A stretch of DNA of 42,275 nt from Sphingomonadaceae bacterium (GTDB lineage: Bacteria; Pseudomonadota; Alphaproteobacteria; Sphingomonadales; Sphingomonadaceae), in NCBI GenBank assembly GCA_016000085.1, contig JAECRT010000004.1:39168-81442 (forward strand), written 5' to 3'. This document shows positions 32,808-41,877 of the stretch, piece by piece. The translations under genes and the position numbers were made by a program. Below the pieces are notes generated by a model. That model made no database searches, was not told the DNA's origin, and was given only the letters and a program-made list of their open reading frames with translations. The stretch's first letter is position 1. The number at the start of each line of letters is the position of its first letter.

Positions 32808-34901
32808 ATGGCAGGATCAGGCAAGAGCAAGGGTGCGCGGAGCCGCGCGAAGACATGGGCGCTGCGCGGGCTGAAGATCGGCCTCGCGGCGACGGTCGCA
32901 GGGCTGCTGGCCCTGGTGATCGCTGTGGTGATCGCGATGCAATCGCTGCCTGATTATGCCAGCCTGAAATCCTCCCCCAATGGCCAGATGATCCGGGTTC
33001 ATGCCGCCGATGGCAGCGTCATCGTGTCCCTGGGGCCGAGTTTTGGCCGCTGGATGGAATATGACCAGATTCCGCAGGTCATGGTCGACGCGATGGTGTC
33101 GACCGAGGACCGGCGCTTCTATCATCATCCCGGCGTCGACCCGATCGGCATGGCGCGCGCGGCCTGGGTGGCGGTCGAGCGGCGGGGCAGCGGGCGGCGC
33201 TGGCAGGGCGCATCGACCATCACCCAGCAGGTGACGCGCAACATCTTTCTGAACAACAGCTATAGCTGGGGCCGCAAGGCGCGGGAGATGATCCTGGCGA
33301 TGGCGCTGGAGCGGAAATTCTCCAAGCGACAGATCCTCGAACTCTATCTGAACAAGGTTTATTTCGGCGGCGGCGCCTATGGCATCGACGCGGCCAGCCG
33401 CAAATTTTTCGGTCATCCCGCCCAGTCGCTGAACCTGCCTGAAGCGGCGATCATCGCGGGCCTGGTGAAGGCGCCGTCCAGCTATTCCCCCACCGCCGAC
33501 GCAGAGGCGGCGATCGGGCGCGCGGGCGTCGTGCTGGACCTGATGCAGGATAATGGCGTCATCACCGCCGCGGAAAAAGCGGCTGCGGACATTCGCGATG
33601 TGAAGCTGGCGCCTGAACCGCCACAGAATAGCGTGCGCTACTTCACTGACTGGGCGCTGCCGCAGCTCGACGTGCTGATCGATGAGCCGAACGAGCCGCT
33701 GGAAGTCTATACCACGATCGATCTGGGCATGCAGAAGGCGGCGACGGCGGCGATTCAGGCCAATGTGCCGGCGGGTACGCAGGGCGCTCTGGTCAGCCTG
33801 GACCGCGACGGTGCGGTGCGGGCGATGGTCGGCGGTCTCGATTATGTGACGTCCAACTATAATCGTGCGACCACCGCCACGCGCCAGCCGGGATCGGCCT
33901 GGAAGGCTTTCGTCTATATGGCGGCGCTGGAGGCGGGCTATACCCCCGATACCGGCGTGACCGACGAGCCGGTCGACATCAACGGATGGAAACCGCGCAA
34001 CAGTTCGGGGCGGTTTTCCGGCGACATCGATATTCGCACCGCCTTTGCCTATTCGATCAATACGGTCGCGGCCAAGCTGGGCGTAGAGGTCGGTTTTCCG
34101 ACGGTGGCCGACATGGCGCGGCGCTTTGGCATCACCACGCCGGTCAATACGCACCCTTCCATGGTGCTGGGCACGTCGGATGTGCGGCTGATCGACATGA
34201 CGCGCGCCTTTGCGTCCATCGCGCGCAAAGGGATTGCGGTGACGCCCTATGGCATCACCAAGGTGACGACGGCGGACGGGCGGATGCTGTATGAGCATCA
34301 GGATGACACCAGCCGCGTGCTGGTCGCTCCCTGGGTAGCGGCAGGCATGACCGATCTGATGCAGACCGCGGTCAGCACCGGCACGGGCAAGGCTGCGCAG
34401 ATCGGCCGCCCGGTCGCGGGCAAGACCGGCACCACCAGCAGCAATAAGGACGGCTATTTCCTGGGCTTTTCCAGCGGCATCACCACCGGCGTATGGATGG
34501 GCCGGGACGATGCGCGCGCGGTCGGCGGCTTGCAGGGCGGCCGTGCGCCTGCCCATGCCTTCGCCGATTATATGAAGGTGGCGGTGGCCAAGCGCCCCGT
34601 GGAACAGTTTGAAACCGAAGTCACGCTGCCCGAATGGCAGCTGGAGCCGGACGATGAGGCCTATTATGGCAGCCCCGATGCGGGCACGGACGGGGGCATG
34701 ATGGTCGATGCGAACGGCCTGCCGATCGAGCGTGCCCGGCCCGAAGGATCGGACGCATCGGGCGATGGCGATCAGCAGCAGATGGAGGTCGATCCCGAAG
34801 ATCGCCCGCCGCCGCCCCGCATCGATCAGCAGTGGATCGACAATGTGCTGGGCCGCGATCGCCAGCGGCAGCAACCTCCGCCGACGCGGCCTACCCCCTA
34901 G
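32808..34901 (+). CDS. bifunctional class A penicillin-binding protein (PBP1A type)
   Basis: The 697-residue protein makes and crosslinks peptidoglycan. It has a basic cytoplasmic tail, one membrane helix at about residues 22-44, a GT51 glycosyltransferase domain with catalytic Glu100 in 'STEDRRFYHHPGVD' and the 'GASTITQQVTRN' motif, and a transpeptidase domain with the nucleophile Ser363 in 'PGSAWKAF' (SxxK), 'YSINT' (SxN, Ser416) and 'KTGTT' (Lys539). The C-terminal tail after about residue 630 is acidic and Pro/Gln-rich. It is shorter than classical PBP1A and lacks a long OB insertion. Its stop is three bases from that of the converging retropepsin-like gene. Confidence 0.95.
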   Translation: MAGSGKSKGARSRAKTWALRGLKIGLAATVAGLLALVIAVVIAMQSLPDYASLKSSPNGQMIRVHAADGSVIVSLGPSFGRWMEYDQIPQVMVDAMVSTEDRRFYHHPGVDPIGMARAAWVAVERRGSGRRWQGASTITQQVTRNIFLNNSYSWGRKAREMILAMALERKFSKRQILELYLNKVYFGGGAYGIDAASRKFFGHPAQSLNLPEAAIIAGLVKAPSSYSPTADAEAAIGRAGVVLDLMQDNGVITAAEKAAADIRDVKLAPEPPQNSVRYFTDWALPQLDVLIDEPNEPLEVYTTIDLGMQKAATAAIQANVPAGTQGALVSLDRDGAVRAMVGGLDYVTSNYNRATTATRQPGSAWKAFVYMAALEAGYTPDTGVTDEPVDINGWKPRNSSGRFSGDIDIRTAFAYSINTVAAKLGVEVGFPTVADMARRFGITTPVNTHPSMVLGTSDVRLIDMTRAFASIARKGIAVTPYGITKVTTADGRMLYEHQDDTSRVLVAPWVAAGMTDLMQTAVSTGTGKAAQIGRPVAGKTGTTSSNKDGYFLGFSSGITTGVWMGRDDARAVGGLQGGRAPAHAFADYMKVAVAKRPVEQFETEVTLPEWQLEPDDEAYYGSPDAGTDGGMMVDANGLPIERARPEGSDASGDGDQQQMEVDPEDRPPPPRIDQQWIDNVLGRDRQRQQPPPTRPTP

Positions 34902-34904
34902 GCG

Positions 34905-35897
34905 TTAACCCCGGGGATTGTCCTTCGCGGCGAAACGGGTGCGGTCGAGCGCGCCGGTGTCGGATAGCAGGAAGTCCACCTTGCCCCGGCCAAAGTCGAT
35001 CGCCACCCGATCGAAGATCCGCAACGCGCTGATCCCCAGCAGCAGGGCCGGTTTGTCCTGCATGCCCAGTTCGACAAAGGGGCTGGCGTCGGCGAACAGC
35101 ACCGGCACGTCGATCATGTTGACCCGGCCCATCCGCACCGATTTGATTCGTCCGACCTGGCCCGTCAACTGACCGCCGGTGACGCTGATGAGGCTGGCTT
35201 CGATCATGGCGGGCGCGCGTTTCTTTGCGATCAGCCGGTCGCGCAGCGCCAGATTGCCGACGCTGAAATTGGTGCCCGTGTCGAGAATGATGGCGACGCG
35301 CATGCCGTTGACTTCGGAATCGAGTAGAATCAGCTGGCCGCGCCGTCGCCGGGCCTGCACCACGATAGTATCGGGATCGACCGCCACCGGGTGGCGCGTG
35401 CTGCTGTCGCTGATTTCCATGCGGCCGGTGCGAAAGTTGAGCAGCACCCGCTTGGCATGCAGGCTGTCGAGGCCGAGCAGCCCCGGAGCGCCCAGATCAT
35501 CGCCCTCCAGCACGGGCGCTTCGATATCGTCGAGCATGTCGTCGCCAAAGCCCAGTCGCGGCACCGCGACGGTGGTGGCCTGGGACCGGCCGGTCATGCT
35601 GATGATCGTGACGGTGCTGCGTGTGGGCAGCGCGAGTCGCTCGGCCAGATCGCGGGCGATCACCGTGCGTTGCGATCCGGTGTCGATGATGAAGTTCCAC
35701 GGCCCCTTGCCATCGATATGGATCGGGATCGTCACGCGCTGATCGAGCGATGGGCCGGCCTGTACCAAGGCGGGCGGGACGGTGGGATCGAGCGTCACGG
35801 GATCAGCGGCAGGGATGGGCGGAGGCGCATCGCGCGCAGCAAGGGGCGCGCAGCCCAGCCCTAACGCAATCCCCAGCAAGACACGCAGGCGTGCCAT
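34905..35897 (-). CDS. exported tandem retropepsin-like aspartyl protease-fold protein
   Basis: The 330-residue product has a signal peptide (to about residue 21) and two retropepsin-like units in one chain. The first has 'FIIDTGSQRTVIA' (Asp72) and later 'GLLGLDSLHAKRVLLNFRTGRMEI'. The second has 'AIILDTGTNFSVGN' (Asp206) and 'LLLGISALRIFDRVAIDFGRGKVDFLL'. Retroviral-type proteases need two such Asp units; here both are in one polypeptide, giving a built-in pseudo-dimer similar in principle to pepsin. The family is common in Sphingomonadaceae as 'retropepsin-like aspartic protease'. Substrate unknown; the location is likely periplasmic. Start ATG 35897 is chosen over longer open frame upstream. 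It converges with the PBP gene. Confidence 0.85.
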   Translation of the reverse strand: MARLRVLLGIALGLGCAPLAARDAPPPIPAADPVTLDPTVPPALVQAGPSLDQRVTIPIHIDGKGPWNFIIDTGSQRTVIARDLAERLALPTRSTVTIISMTGRSQATTVAVPRLGFGDDMLDDIEAPVLEGDDLGAPGLLGLDSLHAKRVLLNFRTGRMEISDSSTRHPVAVDPDTIVVQARRRRGQLILLDSEVNGMRVAIILDTGTNFSVGNLALRDRLIAKKRAPAMIEASLISVTGGQLTGQVGRIKSVRMGRVNMIDVPVLFADASPFVELGMQDKPALLLGISALRIFDRVAIDFGRGKVDFLLSDTGALDRTRFAAKDNPRG

Positions 35898-36159
35898 ATC
35901 CTCTCGTCCTTCTTTATATGCCGTCTTATACCATGTCCCCGTGGGGCGGACCATCGCGATTACGCCATTGGGTTCGCCGGAGCGCCCTTTTCCGGGGATA
36001 TGGGACGCACTCCCGTCTTGACTTGGGTGGGGGCGGTTCGTTAAACGCCAAACAATTCCCCTCGCCCGTCCGGAGCGAGGCTTTCCCGGCGTTCTGACCG
36101 GGCATTTCTCCCAGCCTTTCCTGGCTCCCATCCTCTCTTCCTCATCGGACCGACTCGCA
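35898..36159 (+). promoter_or_regulatory. rho: rho promoter region and pyrimidine-rich leader
   Basis: A candidate promoter is TTGACT at 36018-36023 and, after 17 bases, TTAAAC at 36041-36046 (a poor -10). The following 110-base leader is rich in C and T, particularly 36098-36145 ('TTTCTCCCAGCCTTTCC' and 'CATCCTCTCTTCC'), and has no purine-rich ribosome site before the ATG at 36160. Rho in E. coli controls its own leader by premature termination; the C-rich, G-poor leader is compatible with the same here. The retropepsin promoter lies in the other direction near 35900-35960. Confidence 0.5.
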
Positions 36160-37416
36160 ATGCATCTCAAGGACCTCAAGAAACAGCCGCCCGCCGACCT
36201 CGTCACCATGGCGGAGGAACTGGGCGTCGAAGGCGCGTCGACCCTGCGCAAGCAGGATCTGATGTTCGCCATCCTCAAGGCCGAGGCGGAAAATGGCGAG
36301 CAGATCATGGGTGAGGGCACGATCGAAGTGCTTCAGGACGGCTTCGGCTTCCTGCGTAGCCCGGAAGCCAACTTCCTGGCCGGTCCCGACGACATCTATG
36401 TCTCGCCCAACCAGGTGCGCCGCTTTGGCCTGCGCACCGGCGATACGGTGGAAGGCGAAATCCGCGCGCCCAAGGATGGCGAGCGCTATTTTGCCCTGAC
36501 CAAGCTGAACACGGTCAATTTTGACGATCCCGATGTGGTCCGTCATCGCGTTAATTTCGACAATCTGACCCCGCTTTATCCCGATCGGAAGCTGTCGCTC
36601 GATACGCTCGACCCGACGGTCAAGGACAAGTCGGCCCGCGTCATCGACATCGTTTCGCCGCAGGGCATGGGTCAGCGTACGCTGATCGTCGCGCCGCCGC
36701 GTGTCGGTAAGACGGTGATGTTGCAGAACATCGCCAAGGCGATCACCGACAACCATCCCGAAGTCTTCCTGATCGTCCTGCTGATCGACGAGCGGCCGGA
36801 AGAAGTGACCGACATGCAGCGGTCGGTGCGCGGCGAGGTCGTATCGTCGACCTTCGACGAGCCGGCGACGCGCCACGTCCAGGTCGCCGAAATGGTGCTG
36901 GAAAAGGCCAAGCGCCTGGTGGAGCATAAGAAGGATGTGGTCATCCTGCTGGATTCGATCACCCGTCTGGGCCGCGCCTACAACACGGTGGTTCCTTCGT
37001 CCGGCAAGGTGCTGACCGGCGGTGTCGACGCCAACGCCCTGCAGCGCCCCAAGCGCTTCTTCGGCGCCGCGCGTAACATCGAGGAGGGCGGTTCGCTCTC
37101 GATCATTGCGACTGCGCTGATCGACACGGGCAGCCGCATGGACGAAGTCATTTTCGAAGAGTTCAAGGGCACCGGCAATTCGGAAATCGTGCTGGACCGC
37201 AAGGTTGCGGACAAGCGCATCTTCCCGGCGCTGGATGTCGGCAAGAGTGGTACCCGCAAGGAAGAGTTGCTGGTCGACAAGGCCAAGCTGTCCAAGATGT
37301 GGGTGCTGCGTCGTATCCTGATGCAGATGGGTACGATCGACGCGATGGAATTCCTGCTCGACAAGATGAAGGATTCCAAGACCAACGAGGACTTCTTCGA
37401 TTCCATGAATCAGTAA
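36160..37416 (+). CDS. rho: transcription termination factor Rho
   Basis: Rho is the hexameric RNA helicase that ends transcripts. The 418-residue product has the N-terminal helical cap '[23 protein letters not shown]', the cold-shock-like primary RNA-binding site '[18 protein letters not shown]', Walker A '[16 protein letters not shown]' , '[13 protein letters not shown]', Walker B '[16 protein letters not shown]' and the secondary-site Q loop '[18 protein letters not shown]'. All regions are typical and there is no large insertion. An inverted-repeat terminator follows. It stands alone between the retropepsin and TerC genes. Confidence 0.98.
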   Translation: MHLKDLKKQPPADLVTMAEELGVEGASTLRKQDLMFAILKAEAENGEQIMGEGTIEVLQDGFGFLRSPEANFLAGPDDIYVSPNQVRRFGLRTGDTVEGEIRAPKDGERYFALTKLNTVNFDDPDVVRHRVNFDNLTPLYPDRKLSLDTLDPTVKDKSARVIDIVSPQGMGQRTLIVAPPRVGKTVMLQNIAKAITDNHPEVFLIVLLIDERPEEVTDMQRSVRGEVVSSTFDEPATRHVQVAEMVLEKAKRLVEHKKDVVILLDSITRLGRAYNTVVPSSGKVLTGGVDANALQRPKRFFGAARNIEEGGSLSIIATALIDTGSRMDEVIFEEFKGTGNSEIVLDRKVADKRIFPALDVGKSGTRKEELLVDKAKLSKMWVLRRILMQMGTIDAMEFLLDKMKDSKTNEDFFDSMNQ

Positions 37417-37457
37417 GGCTGGCACCGGCTTTGCCCGGCGTACCAGCGATGATGATC

Positions 37458-37498
37458 CGGGCGAGGCCGCTTATAGCAGCCTCGCCCGATTGCGTTTT
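37458..37498 (+). terminator. terminator after rho
   Basis: CGGGCGAGGC (37458-37467) and GCCTCGCCCG (37479-37488) form a perfect 10-bp stem with an 11-base loop, followed by ATTGCGTTTT, a weak T-tract. It lies about 42 bases after the rho stop. Confidence 0.75.
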
Positions 37499-37672
37499 CG
37501 GGCAGGTTGGTTCTGCGTTGGGGAACCGGGCCGTTACCCGTTGCTTTTGGTCATGCGGCGATTCGCAACCATCATGATGGATTTCGGCGCTCGGATCGCT
37601 ATGAGCAACCGTGAAGCCTGCCATATGATCGTCTGATCCGATGCCGCAGGTCCGCTATTTCGGAGATCCGCT

Positions 37673-38398
37673 TTGATCGACTTATTGATGGCCGCTAGCG
37701 CTGCCGCCGCACAAGGATTGGGCTCGCCCGCCGACATATGGGGGCATATTGTCAATGATTTCAGCAATATCGGCTCACCCAGCGCGTTGGCCGCCTTTGG
37801 CCAGGTGCTGATGATCGATATTTTGCTGGCCGGGGACAATGCCATCGTCGTCGGTGCGTTGGCCGCCGGATTGCCCACGGCGCAGCGGCAGAAGGTCATC
37901 CTGATCGGCATTATCGCCGCGCTGGTATTGCGTATCGCCTTTGCGTTGGTGGTGAGCCAGCTGATGCAGGTTGTCGGCCTGATTTTGGCAGGCGGGCTGC
38001 TGTTGCTGTGGGTCAGTTGGAAGATGTGGCGCGAACTGCATCCGGCCGGCGGTAGTGCGGGATCGCCGGAAGTCGACGGTGACGAAAATAGTGGCGTCCG
38101 CCCGGCCAAGAGTTTCGCCGCAGCCGCCTGGGCCGTGGCGCTGGCCGATGTCAGCATGAGCCTGGACAATGTGCTGGCCGTGGCGGGCGCGGCGCGCGAC
38201 CATCCGGGTATCCTCATCATCGGCCTGATCCTGTCGGTCGCGCTGATGGGCGTGGCTGCGAACCTCATTGCCAAATATATCGAGCGTTTCCGCTGGATCG
38301 CTTATGTCGGGCTTGCCGTGATCCTCTATGTTGCGGCCAAGATGATCTATGATGGCTTTGTGGATCATCAGGTCGGGATATTGACGCTGTTCGGCTGA
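37673..38398 (+). CDS. TerC-family integral membrane protein (YjbE type)
   Basis: The 241-residue inner-membrane protein has about seven helices. The two TerC motifs are visible: 'MIDILLAGDNAIVVGALA' near residue 50 and 'DVSMSLDNVLAVAGAARDHPG' near residue 165, where acidic residues are thought to bind metal (manganese export in better-known members). A charged loop 'HPAGGSAGSPEVDGDENSG' lies in the middle. Start is TTG 37673 (LIDLLMAAS), since the only nearby ATG (37688) would cut the first helix. I looked for the yybP-ykoY manganese riboswitch upstream and did not find a convincing match. It converges with qor across a strong terminator. Confidence 0.88.
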   Translation: MIDLLMAASAAAAQGLGSPADIWGHIVNDFSNIGSPSALAAFGQVLMIDILLAGDNAIVVGALAAGLPTAQRQKVILIGIIAALVLRIAFALVVSQLMQVVGLILAGGLLLLWVSWKMWRELHPAGGSAGSPEVDGDENSGVRPAKSFAAAAWAVALADVSMSLDNVLAVAGAARDHPGILIIGLILSVALMGVAANLIAKYIERFRWIAYVGLAVILYVAAKMIYDGFVDHQVGILTLFG

Positions 38399-38424
38399 CC
38401 GCGAACAGCCGGTGATGGACAAGC

Positions 38425-38464
38425 AAAGGGGGGCGGTTGTGCTGAACAATCGCCCCCCTTTTTT
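38425..38464. terminator. bidirectional rho-independent terminator
   Basis: AAAGGGGGGCGGTTGT and ACAATCGCCCCCCTTTTTT pair around a five-base GCTGA loop. A-tract before and T-tract after allow it to end the TerC transcript on the plus strand and the quinone oxidoreductase transcript on the minus strand. Confidence 0.93.
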
Positions 38465-38483
38465 ATTCGTCCGGCTTCTCGGC

Positions 38484-39467
38484 TCAAGGCAACAGGATGG
38501 TGCTGCCCGTCGTCTGCCGTGCCTCCAGCGCGCGATGCGCGTCGGCTGCTTCGCTCAGGGCGAAGCGCTGGCCGATGACGGCCCGCACCACGCCACGCTG
38601 CATGCGGTCGAACAGCCGACCGGCGGTGTGGGTCAGATCCTGTGGCGTCGCGGTATAATCATACAGCGTGGGCCGGGTGACGAAGAGCGATCCGCCTGTG
38701 CTCAGGGCCAGCAGGTTGACGGGCGGTACGGCGCCCGACGCATTGCCGAAGCTGACCATCATGCCGCGCCGCTTCAGGCAGGCGAGCGACGCGGTCCAGC
38801 TGTCCTTGCCGACGCCATCGAAGACAATATCGACGCCTTTGCCTGCGGTAATGGTACGCACGGCGGCCGGGAGATCGTCGAACGGGCCGAGCAGGCTGTA
38901 GTCGGCCTGCACCTGGGCGGCCTTGGCCGCAGAGCCGCAATGGGCAATCACGATGACGCCCTTGTCCCGCAGCCATGGCACCAGCACCGATCCGACACCA
39001 CCGGCCGCCGCGTGGACCAGTGCCGTCTGACCAGCGGCGAGGGGAATGATGTCTTCGGCCAGATAGCAGCTGGTCATGCCCTTGAGCATCATGGCGGCCG
39101 CATCTTCGCAGCTGATCGCTTCGGGGATTTTCACGGCCTTGTCCGCCGCGATAATACGATGGCTGGCATAAGCGCCAAAGCCGCCCGCGCTGCCCGCCTT
39201 GTCGCCTACGGCAAAGCCGGAAACACCCGCGCCAACCGCGATGACCCGGCCCGCGCTTTCAGAGCCGAGCGCAATGGGCAGGGGGGACTTATAAAGACCG
39301 GAGCGGAAATAGGTGTCGATGAAGTTGAGGCCGATGGCTTCCTGCGCGATCAATATCTCGCCATCACCCGGCTGGCCAGGATCGAAATCCTCCCGCTCGA
39401 TGACCTCCGGCCCGCCATGGGTGCGGGCGACCATCCGCCACGCACCCTGTGTCCCGTCGCCGTTCAT
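38484..39467 (-). CDS. quinone oxidoreductase-like zinc-free MDR enzyme
   Basis: The 327-residue product belongs to the medium-chain dehydrogenase superfamily, NADPH:quinone reductase branch. It has 'IGLNFIDTYFRSGLY', 'ALGSESAGRVIAVG', the nucleotide-binding loop 'HAAAGGVGSVL' and 'VDIVFDGVG', all characteristic, and lacks the catalytic and structural zinc cysteine sets of alcohol dehydrogenases. It reduces quinones by one or two electrons in the family; the true substrate is unknown. Its ATG overlaps the stop of the dienelactone hydrolase gene (TGATG), so the two are co-translated. Confidence 0.88.
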   Translation of the reverse strand: MNGDGTQGAWRMVARTHGGPEVIEREDFDPGQPGDGEILIAQEAIGLNFIDTYFRSGLYKSPLPIALGSESAGRVIAVGAGVSGFAVGDKAGSAGGFGAYASHRIIAADKAVKIPEAISCEDAAAMMLKGMTSCYLAEDIIPLAAGQTALVHAAAGGVGSVLVPWLRDKGVIVIAHCGSAAKAAQVQADYSLLGPFDDLPAAVRTITAGKGVDIVFDGVGKDSWTASLACLKRRGMMVSFGNASGAVPPVNLLALSTGGSLFVTRPTLYDYTATPQDLTHTAGRLFDRMQRGVVRAVIGQRFALSEAADAHRALEARQTTGSTILLP

Positions 39468-40171
39468 CAGGCGAGATGTTCGGCGAAGAAGGCGGCGGTG
39501 CGGCTGTCGGCGAGTTCCGCCGCATCCTCGTTCCGGCGCTTGCCCATTTCTGCCGCGAATCCATGGTCCAGCCCTGCATAGTCGTGCAGCGTGATATGGC
39601 GATTATCCTCCAGCCCGGCATGCATGGCGGCCTGCGCTTCTGGCGACACGAAGCCGTCGGCGGTAGGGATGTGCAGCATGGTGGGTTTGCCAATGGCATG
39701 TTGTTCGCCCAGCAGGCCGTCGATGCCAACGCCATAATAAGCGACGAATGCGTCGCCGTCGGTGCGGCAAGCGGCCATGAAGGCCAGTCGTCCGCCCAAG
39801 CAATAGCCCACCAGTCCAACCTTGCCAGTGCCGCCCATCGCGAGGCGGGCGGCCTTGATCGTGGCCTCCAGATCGCGAATGGCCTGATCCTGATTCAGTT
39901 TCTGCATATGGCCGATGGCGGCCTGGAAATCTTCCGGCACATCGGCGTCCAGCTCGATGTGGGGCTGTTCGCGCCAGAACAGGTCGGGCGCGTAGGCGAG
40001 ATAGCCCGCCTTCGCCCAGCTATCGCATTTGCGGCGAATGCCTTCGTTCACCCCGAAAATTTCCTGGATGACGACAATGGCCGCCGTTGCTTCGCCGCCA
40101 GCGGGCGTGGCGACATAGGCATCGAACTGTGCGTCGCCGCTCAAGGTAGGGATGGAGATGAAGTCGGCCAT
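39467..40171 (-). CDS. dienelactone hydrolase family protein
   Basis: The 234-residue alpha/beta hydrolase begins MADFISIPTLSGD (ATG 40171) after GGAAGGATC. The family nucleophile Cys is in 'LVGYCLGGRLAFMAA', the acid is expected near 'YYGVGIDGLLG' or just after, and the His is in 'YAGLDHGFA'. Motifs 'IVVIQEIFGVNEGIRRKCDSWAKAGYLAYAPDLFW' are characteristic. The classical enzyme opens dienelactone in chlorocatechol breakdown; many homologues have other roles. The coupling to a quinone reductase suggests joint use on electrophilic compounds, but that is inference. Confidence 0.88.
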   Translation of the reverse strand: MADFISIPTLSGDAQFDAYVATPAGGEATAAIVVIQEIFGVNEGIRRKCDSWAKAGYLAYAPDLFWREQPHIELDADVPEDFQAAIGHMQKLNQDQAIRDLEATIKAARLAMGGTGKVGLVGYCLGGRLAFMAACRTDGDAFVAYYGVGIDGLLGEQHAIGKPTMLHIPTADGFVSPEAQAAMHAGLEDNRHITLHDYAGLDHGFAAEMGKRRNEDAAELADSRTAAFFAEHLA

Positions 40172-40323
40172 GTCGAGAGATCCTTCCGCCTGTTGATTTG
40201 CCCCATATTGACCCGTCTGCATGACAGCACAACCATTGGGCCACCCAAAAAATTTGCCATTGTCGGTCCGTTTGCGGCATGACGGATAGCGAGCGATCAT
40301 TACCGACAAGGGAGGCCAGCGAT

Positions 40324-40572
40324 ATGAAGGTGAGCGTCGATGTGGATTGCACCCCGGCCGAAGCACGCGCCTTTCTGGGCCTGCCCGATGTGACCCCGAT
40401 CCATGACAAATATATCAAGACGGTGATCGACAGCTTTGAAGGTGTCGGCAACGTCGAGCAGATGGAAACGCTATTCAAAAGCTTCTCGCCCATGGGTGAT
40501 GCGGGCGTGCGGCTGTTCCAGCAGATGATGAACATCGGTCTGTCCGGCATGTCCGGCGGCGATAAGAAATAA
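40324..40572 (+). CDS. DUF6489 family protein
   Basis: The 82-residue product starts MKVSVDVDCTPAEARAFLGLPDVTPIHDKYIK (ATG 40324 after AAGGGAGGCC, a good ribosome site). It matches the DUF6489 family known from sphingomonads, of unknown function. It is predicted to have a short beta hairpin then helices and is Met/Gly-rich at the end ('MMNIGLSGMSGGDKK'). An earlier in-frame start at 40279 exists but lacks the site. It ends 16 bases before mnmE, so the two are probably co-transcribed. Confidence 0.8.
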   Translation: MKVSVDVDCTPAEARAFLGLPDVTPIHDKYIKTVIDSFEGVGNVEQMETLFKSFSPMGDAGVRLFQQMMNIGLSGMSGGDKK

Positions 40573-40588
40573 GGTAGCGCCGCTCGCT

Positions 40589-41872
40589 GTGACTGACACG
40601 ATCTTTGCGCTGTCGAGCGGCGCCCCCCCGGCAGGTATCGCCGTCATCCGAGTAAGCGGCCACGAGTCCGCCGCCGCGCTGCTGGCGTTGGCGGGGCGGT
40701 TGCCTGCGCCGCGTTTGGCCAGTCTGGCGCTTTTGTCCGATCCGCAAGATGGTGTGCCGCTCGACCGGGCCCTACTGTTGTGGCTGCCGGGTCCGGGGAC
40801 GGTGACCGGTGAGGATATGGTCGAGCTACATTGCCATGGCGGTCGTGCGGTGATCGCGGCGGTCGAAGCGGCGCTGGCGGCGATGCCGGGGTTACGTCGC
40901 GCGGAGGCGGGAGAGTTTACCCGGCGCGCTTTTGCCAATGGCAAGATGGACCTGAATGCGGTCGAGGGTCTGTCCGACCTGCTCGCCGCGGAAACCCAGC
41001 AACAGCGGCGCGCGGCGTTGATGATGGCGGAGGGGCACTTTTCCCAGCGCATCGATGGCTGGCGGCGCGACCTGCTTGACCTGTCGGCAATGGCGGAAGC
41101 GGCGCTCGATTTTTCCGATGAAGATGATGTGCCCGACGCGGCGATCGAGGCACGGATAGGTGATGGGATTGCGGCGCTGGCGCAGGATGTCGCTGCGGTG
41201 CTGGCCGCGCCCTCGGCCGAACGATTGCGCGACGGGGTGCGGGTGGTGCTGGCGGGACCGCCCAATGCCGGCAAGTCGACTTTGCTCAATGCCCTGGTCG
41301 GGCGCGAGGCGGCGATCGTGTCCGACATTGCCGGGACGACGCGCGACCGGATCGAGGTAGCGGCGGCGATCGGCGGCACGGCGTTCCTGTTCACCGATAC
41401 GGCCGGCCTGCGCGAGGGAAGCGCGGATGCGATCGAGGTGATCGGCATCGATCGGGCACGGGCGGCTGTCGCGGCGGCGGACGTCATCCTGTGGCTGGGC
41501 GATCCGATCGACCTCCCGCGCGAGGATGCCTTGCTGGTTGCGGCGCAATGCGATCGCGATGGCGGGGCAGGGCGTTCCGGTTTGCGCGTGTCGGCGCGGA
41601 CCGGCGAGGGCATGGATGCGCTGGTCGAAACGTTGCTGGCGCGGGCGGCCACATTGTTGCCGGGGGAAGGTGATTATGCGCTCCATGCGCGGCAGCGGCA
41701 GCGCACCGGAGAGATTTACGAATTTTTGCAGATGGCGGGGACGTCGTCCGATCTGCTCGTGATTGCTGAAGAACTGCGGCAGGCACGCCGGGCGATTGAT
41801 GCCCTGACCGGGCAGGCCGGGACGGAGAATATGCTCGACAGGCTGTTTTCGGGCTTCTGCATCGGGAAATAA
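40589..41872 (+). CDS. mnmE: tRNA modification GTPase MnmE
   Basis: MnmE and MnmG install the 5-(carboxymethyl)aminomethyl group on wobble uridines of tRNAs. The 427-residue protein starts at GTG 40589 (TDTIFALSSGAPPAGIAVIRVSG), has the N-terminal tetrahydrofolate domain, the G domain with P-loop 'GPPNAGKSTLLNA', 'GTTRDRIEV', 'DTAGLREG' and ends with the catalytic 'FCIGK'. The G4 base-recognition motif (NKxD) reads 'AQCD', so the Asn-Lys are replaced, and the domain is shorter than usual. Both points may be lineage features. mnmG follows after the parS-like site. Confidence 0.95.
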   Translation: MTDTIFALSSGAPPAGIAVIRVSGHESAAALLALAGRLPAPRLASLALLSDPQDGVPLDRALLLWLPGPGTVTGEDMVELHCHGGRAVIAAVEAALAAMPGLRRAEAGEFTRRAFANGKMDLNAVEGLSDLLAAETQQQRRAALMMAEGHFSQRIDGWRRDLLDLSAMAEAALDFSDEDDVPDAAIEARIGDGIAALAQDVAAVLAAPSAERLRDGVRVVLAGPPNAGKSTLLNALVGREAAIVSDIAGTTRDRIEVAAAIGGTAFLFTDTAGLREGSADAIEVIGIDRARAAVAAADVILWLGDPIDLPREDALLVAAQCDRDGGAGRSGLRVSARTGEGMDALVETLLARAATLLPGEGDYALHARQRQRTGEIYEFLQMAGTSSDLLVIAEELRQARRAIDALTGQAGTENMLDRLFSGFCIGK

Positions 41873-41877
41873 GCGGC

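Noticed and set aside
32817-34874. 685-codon frame opposite the PBP gene
   Set aside because: Antisense shadow of a clear class A PBP; composition is typical of reversed high-GC coding.
37417-37672. yybP-ykoY manganese riboswitch upstream of the TerC gene
   Set aside because: TerC genes often have it, but the conserved core was not found; the stretch 'TTGGGGAACCGGGCC' is only superficially similar.
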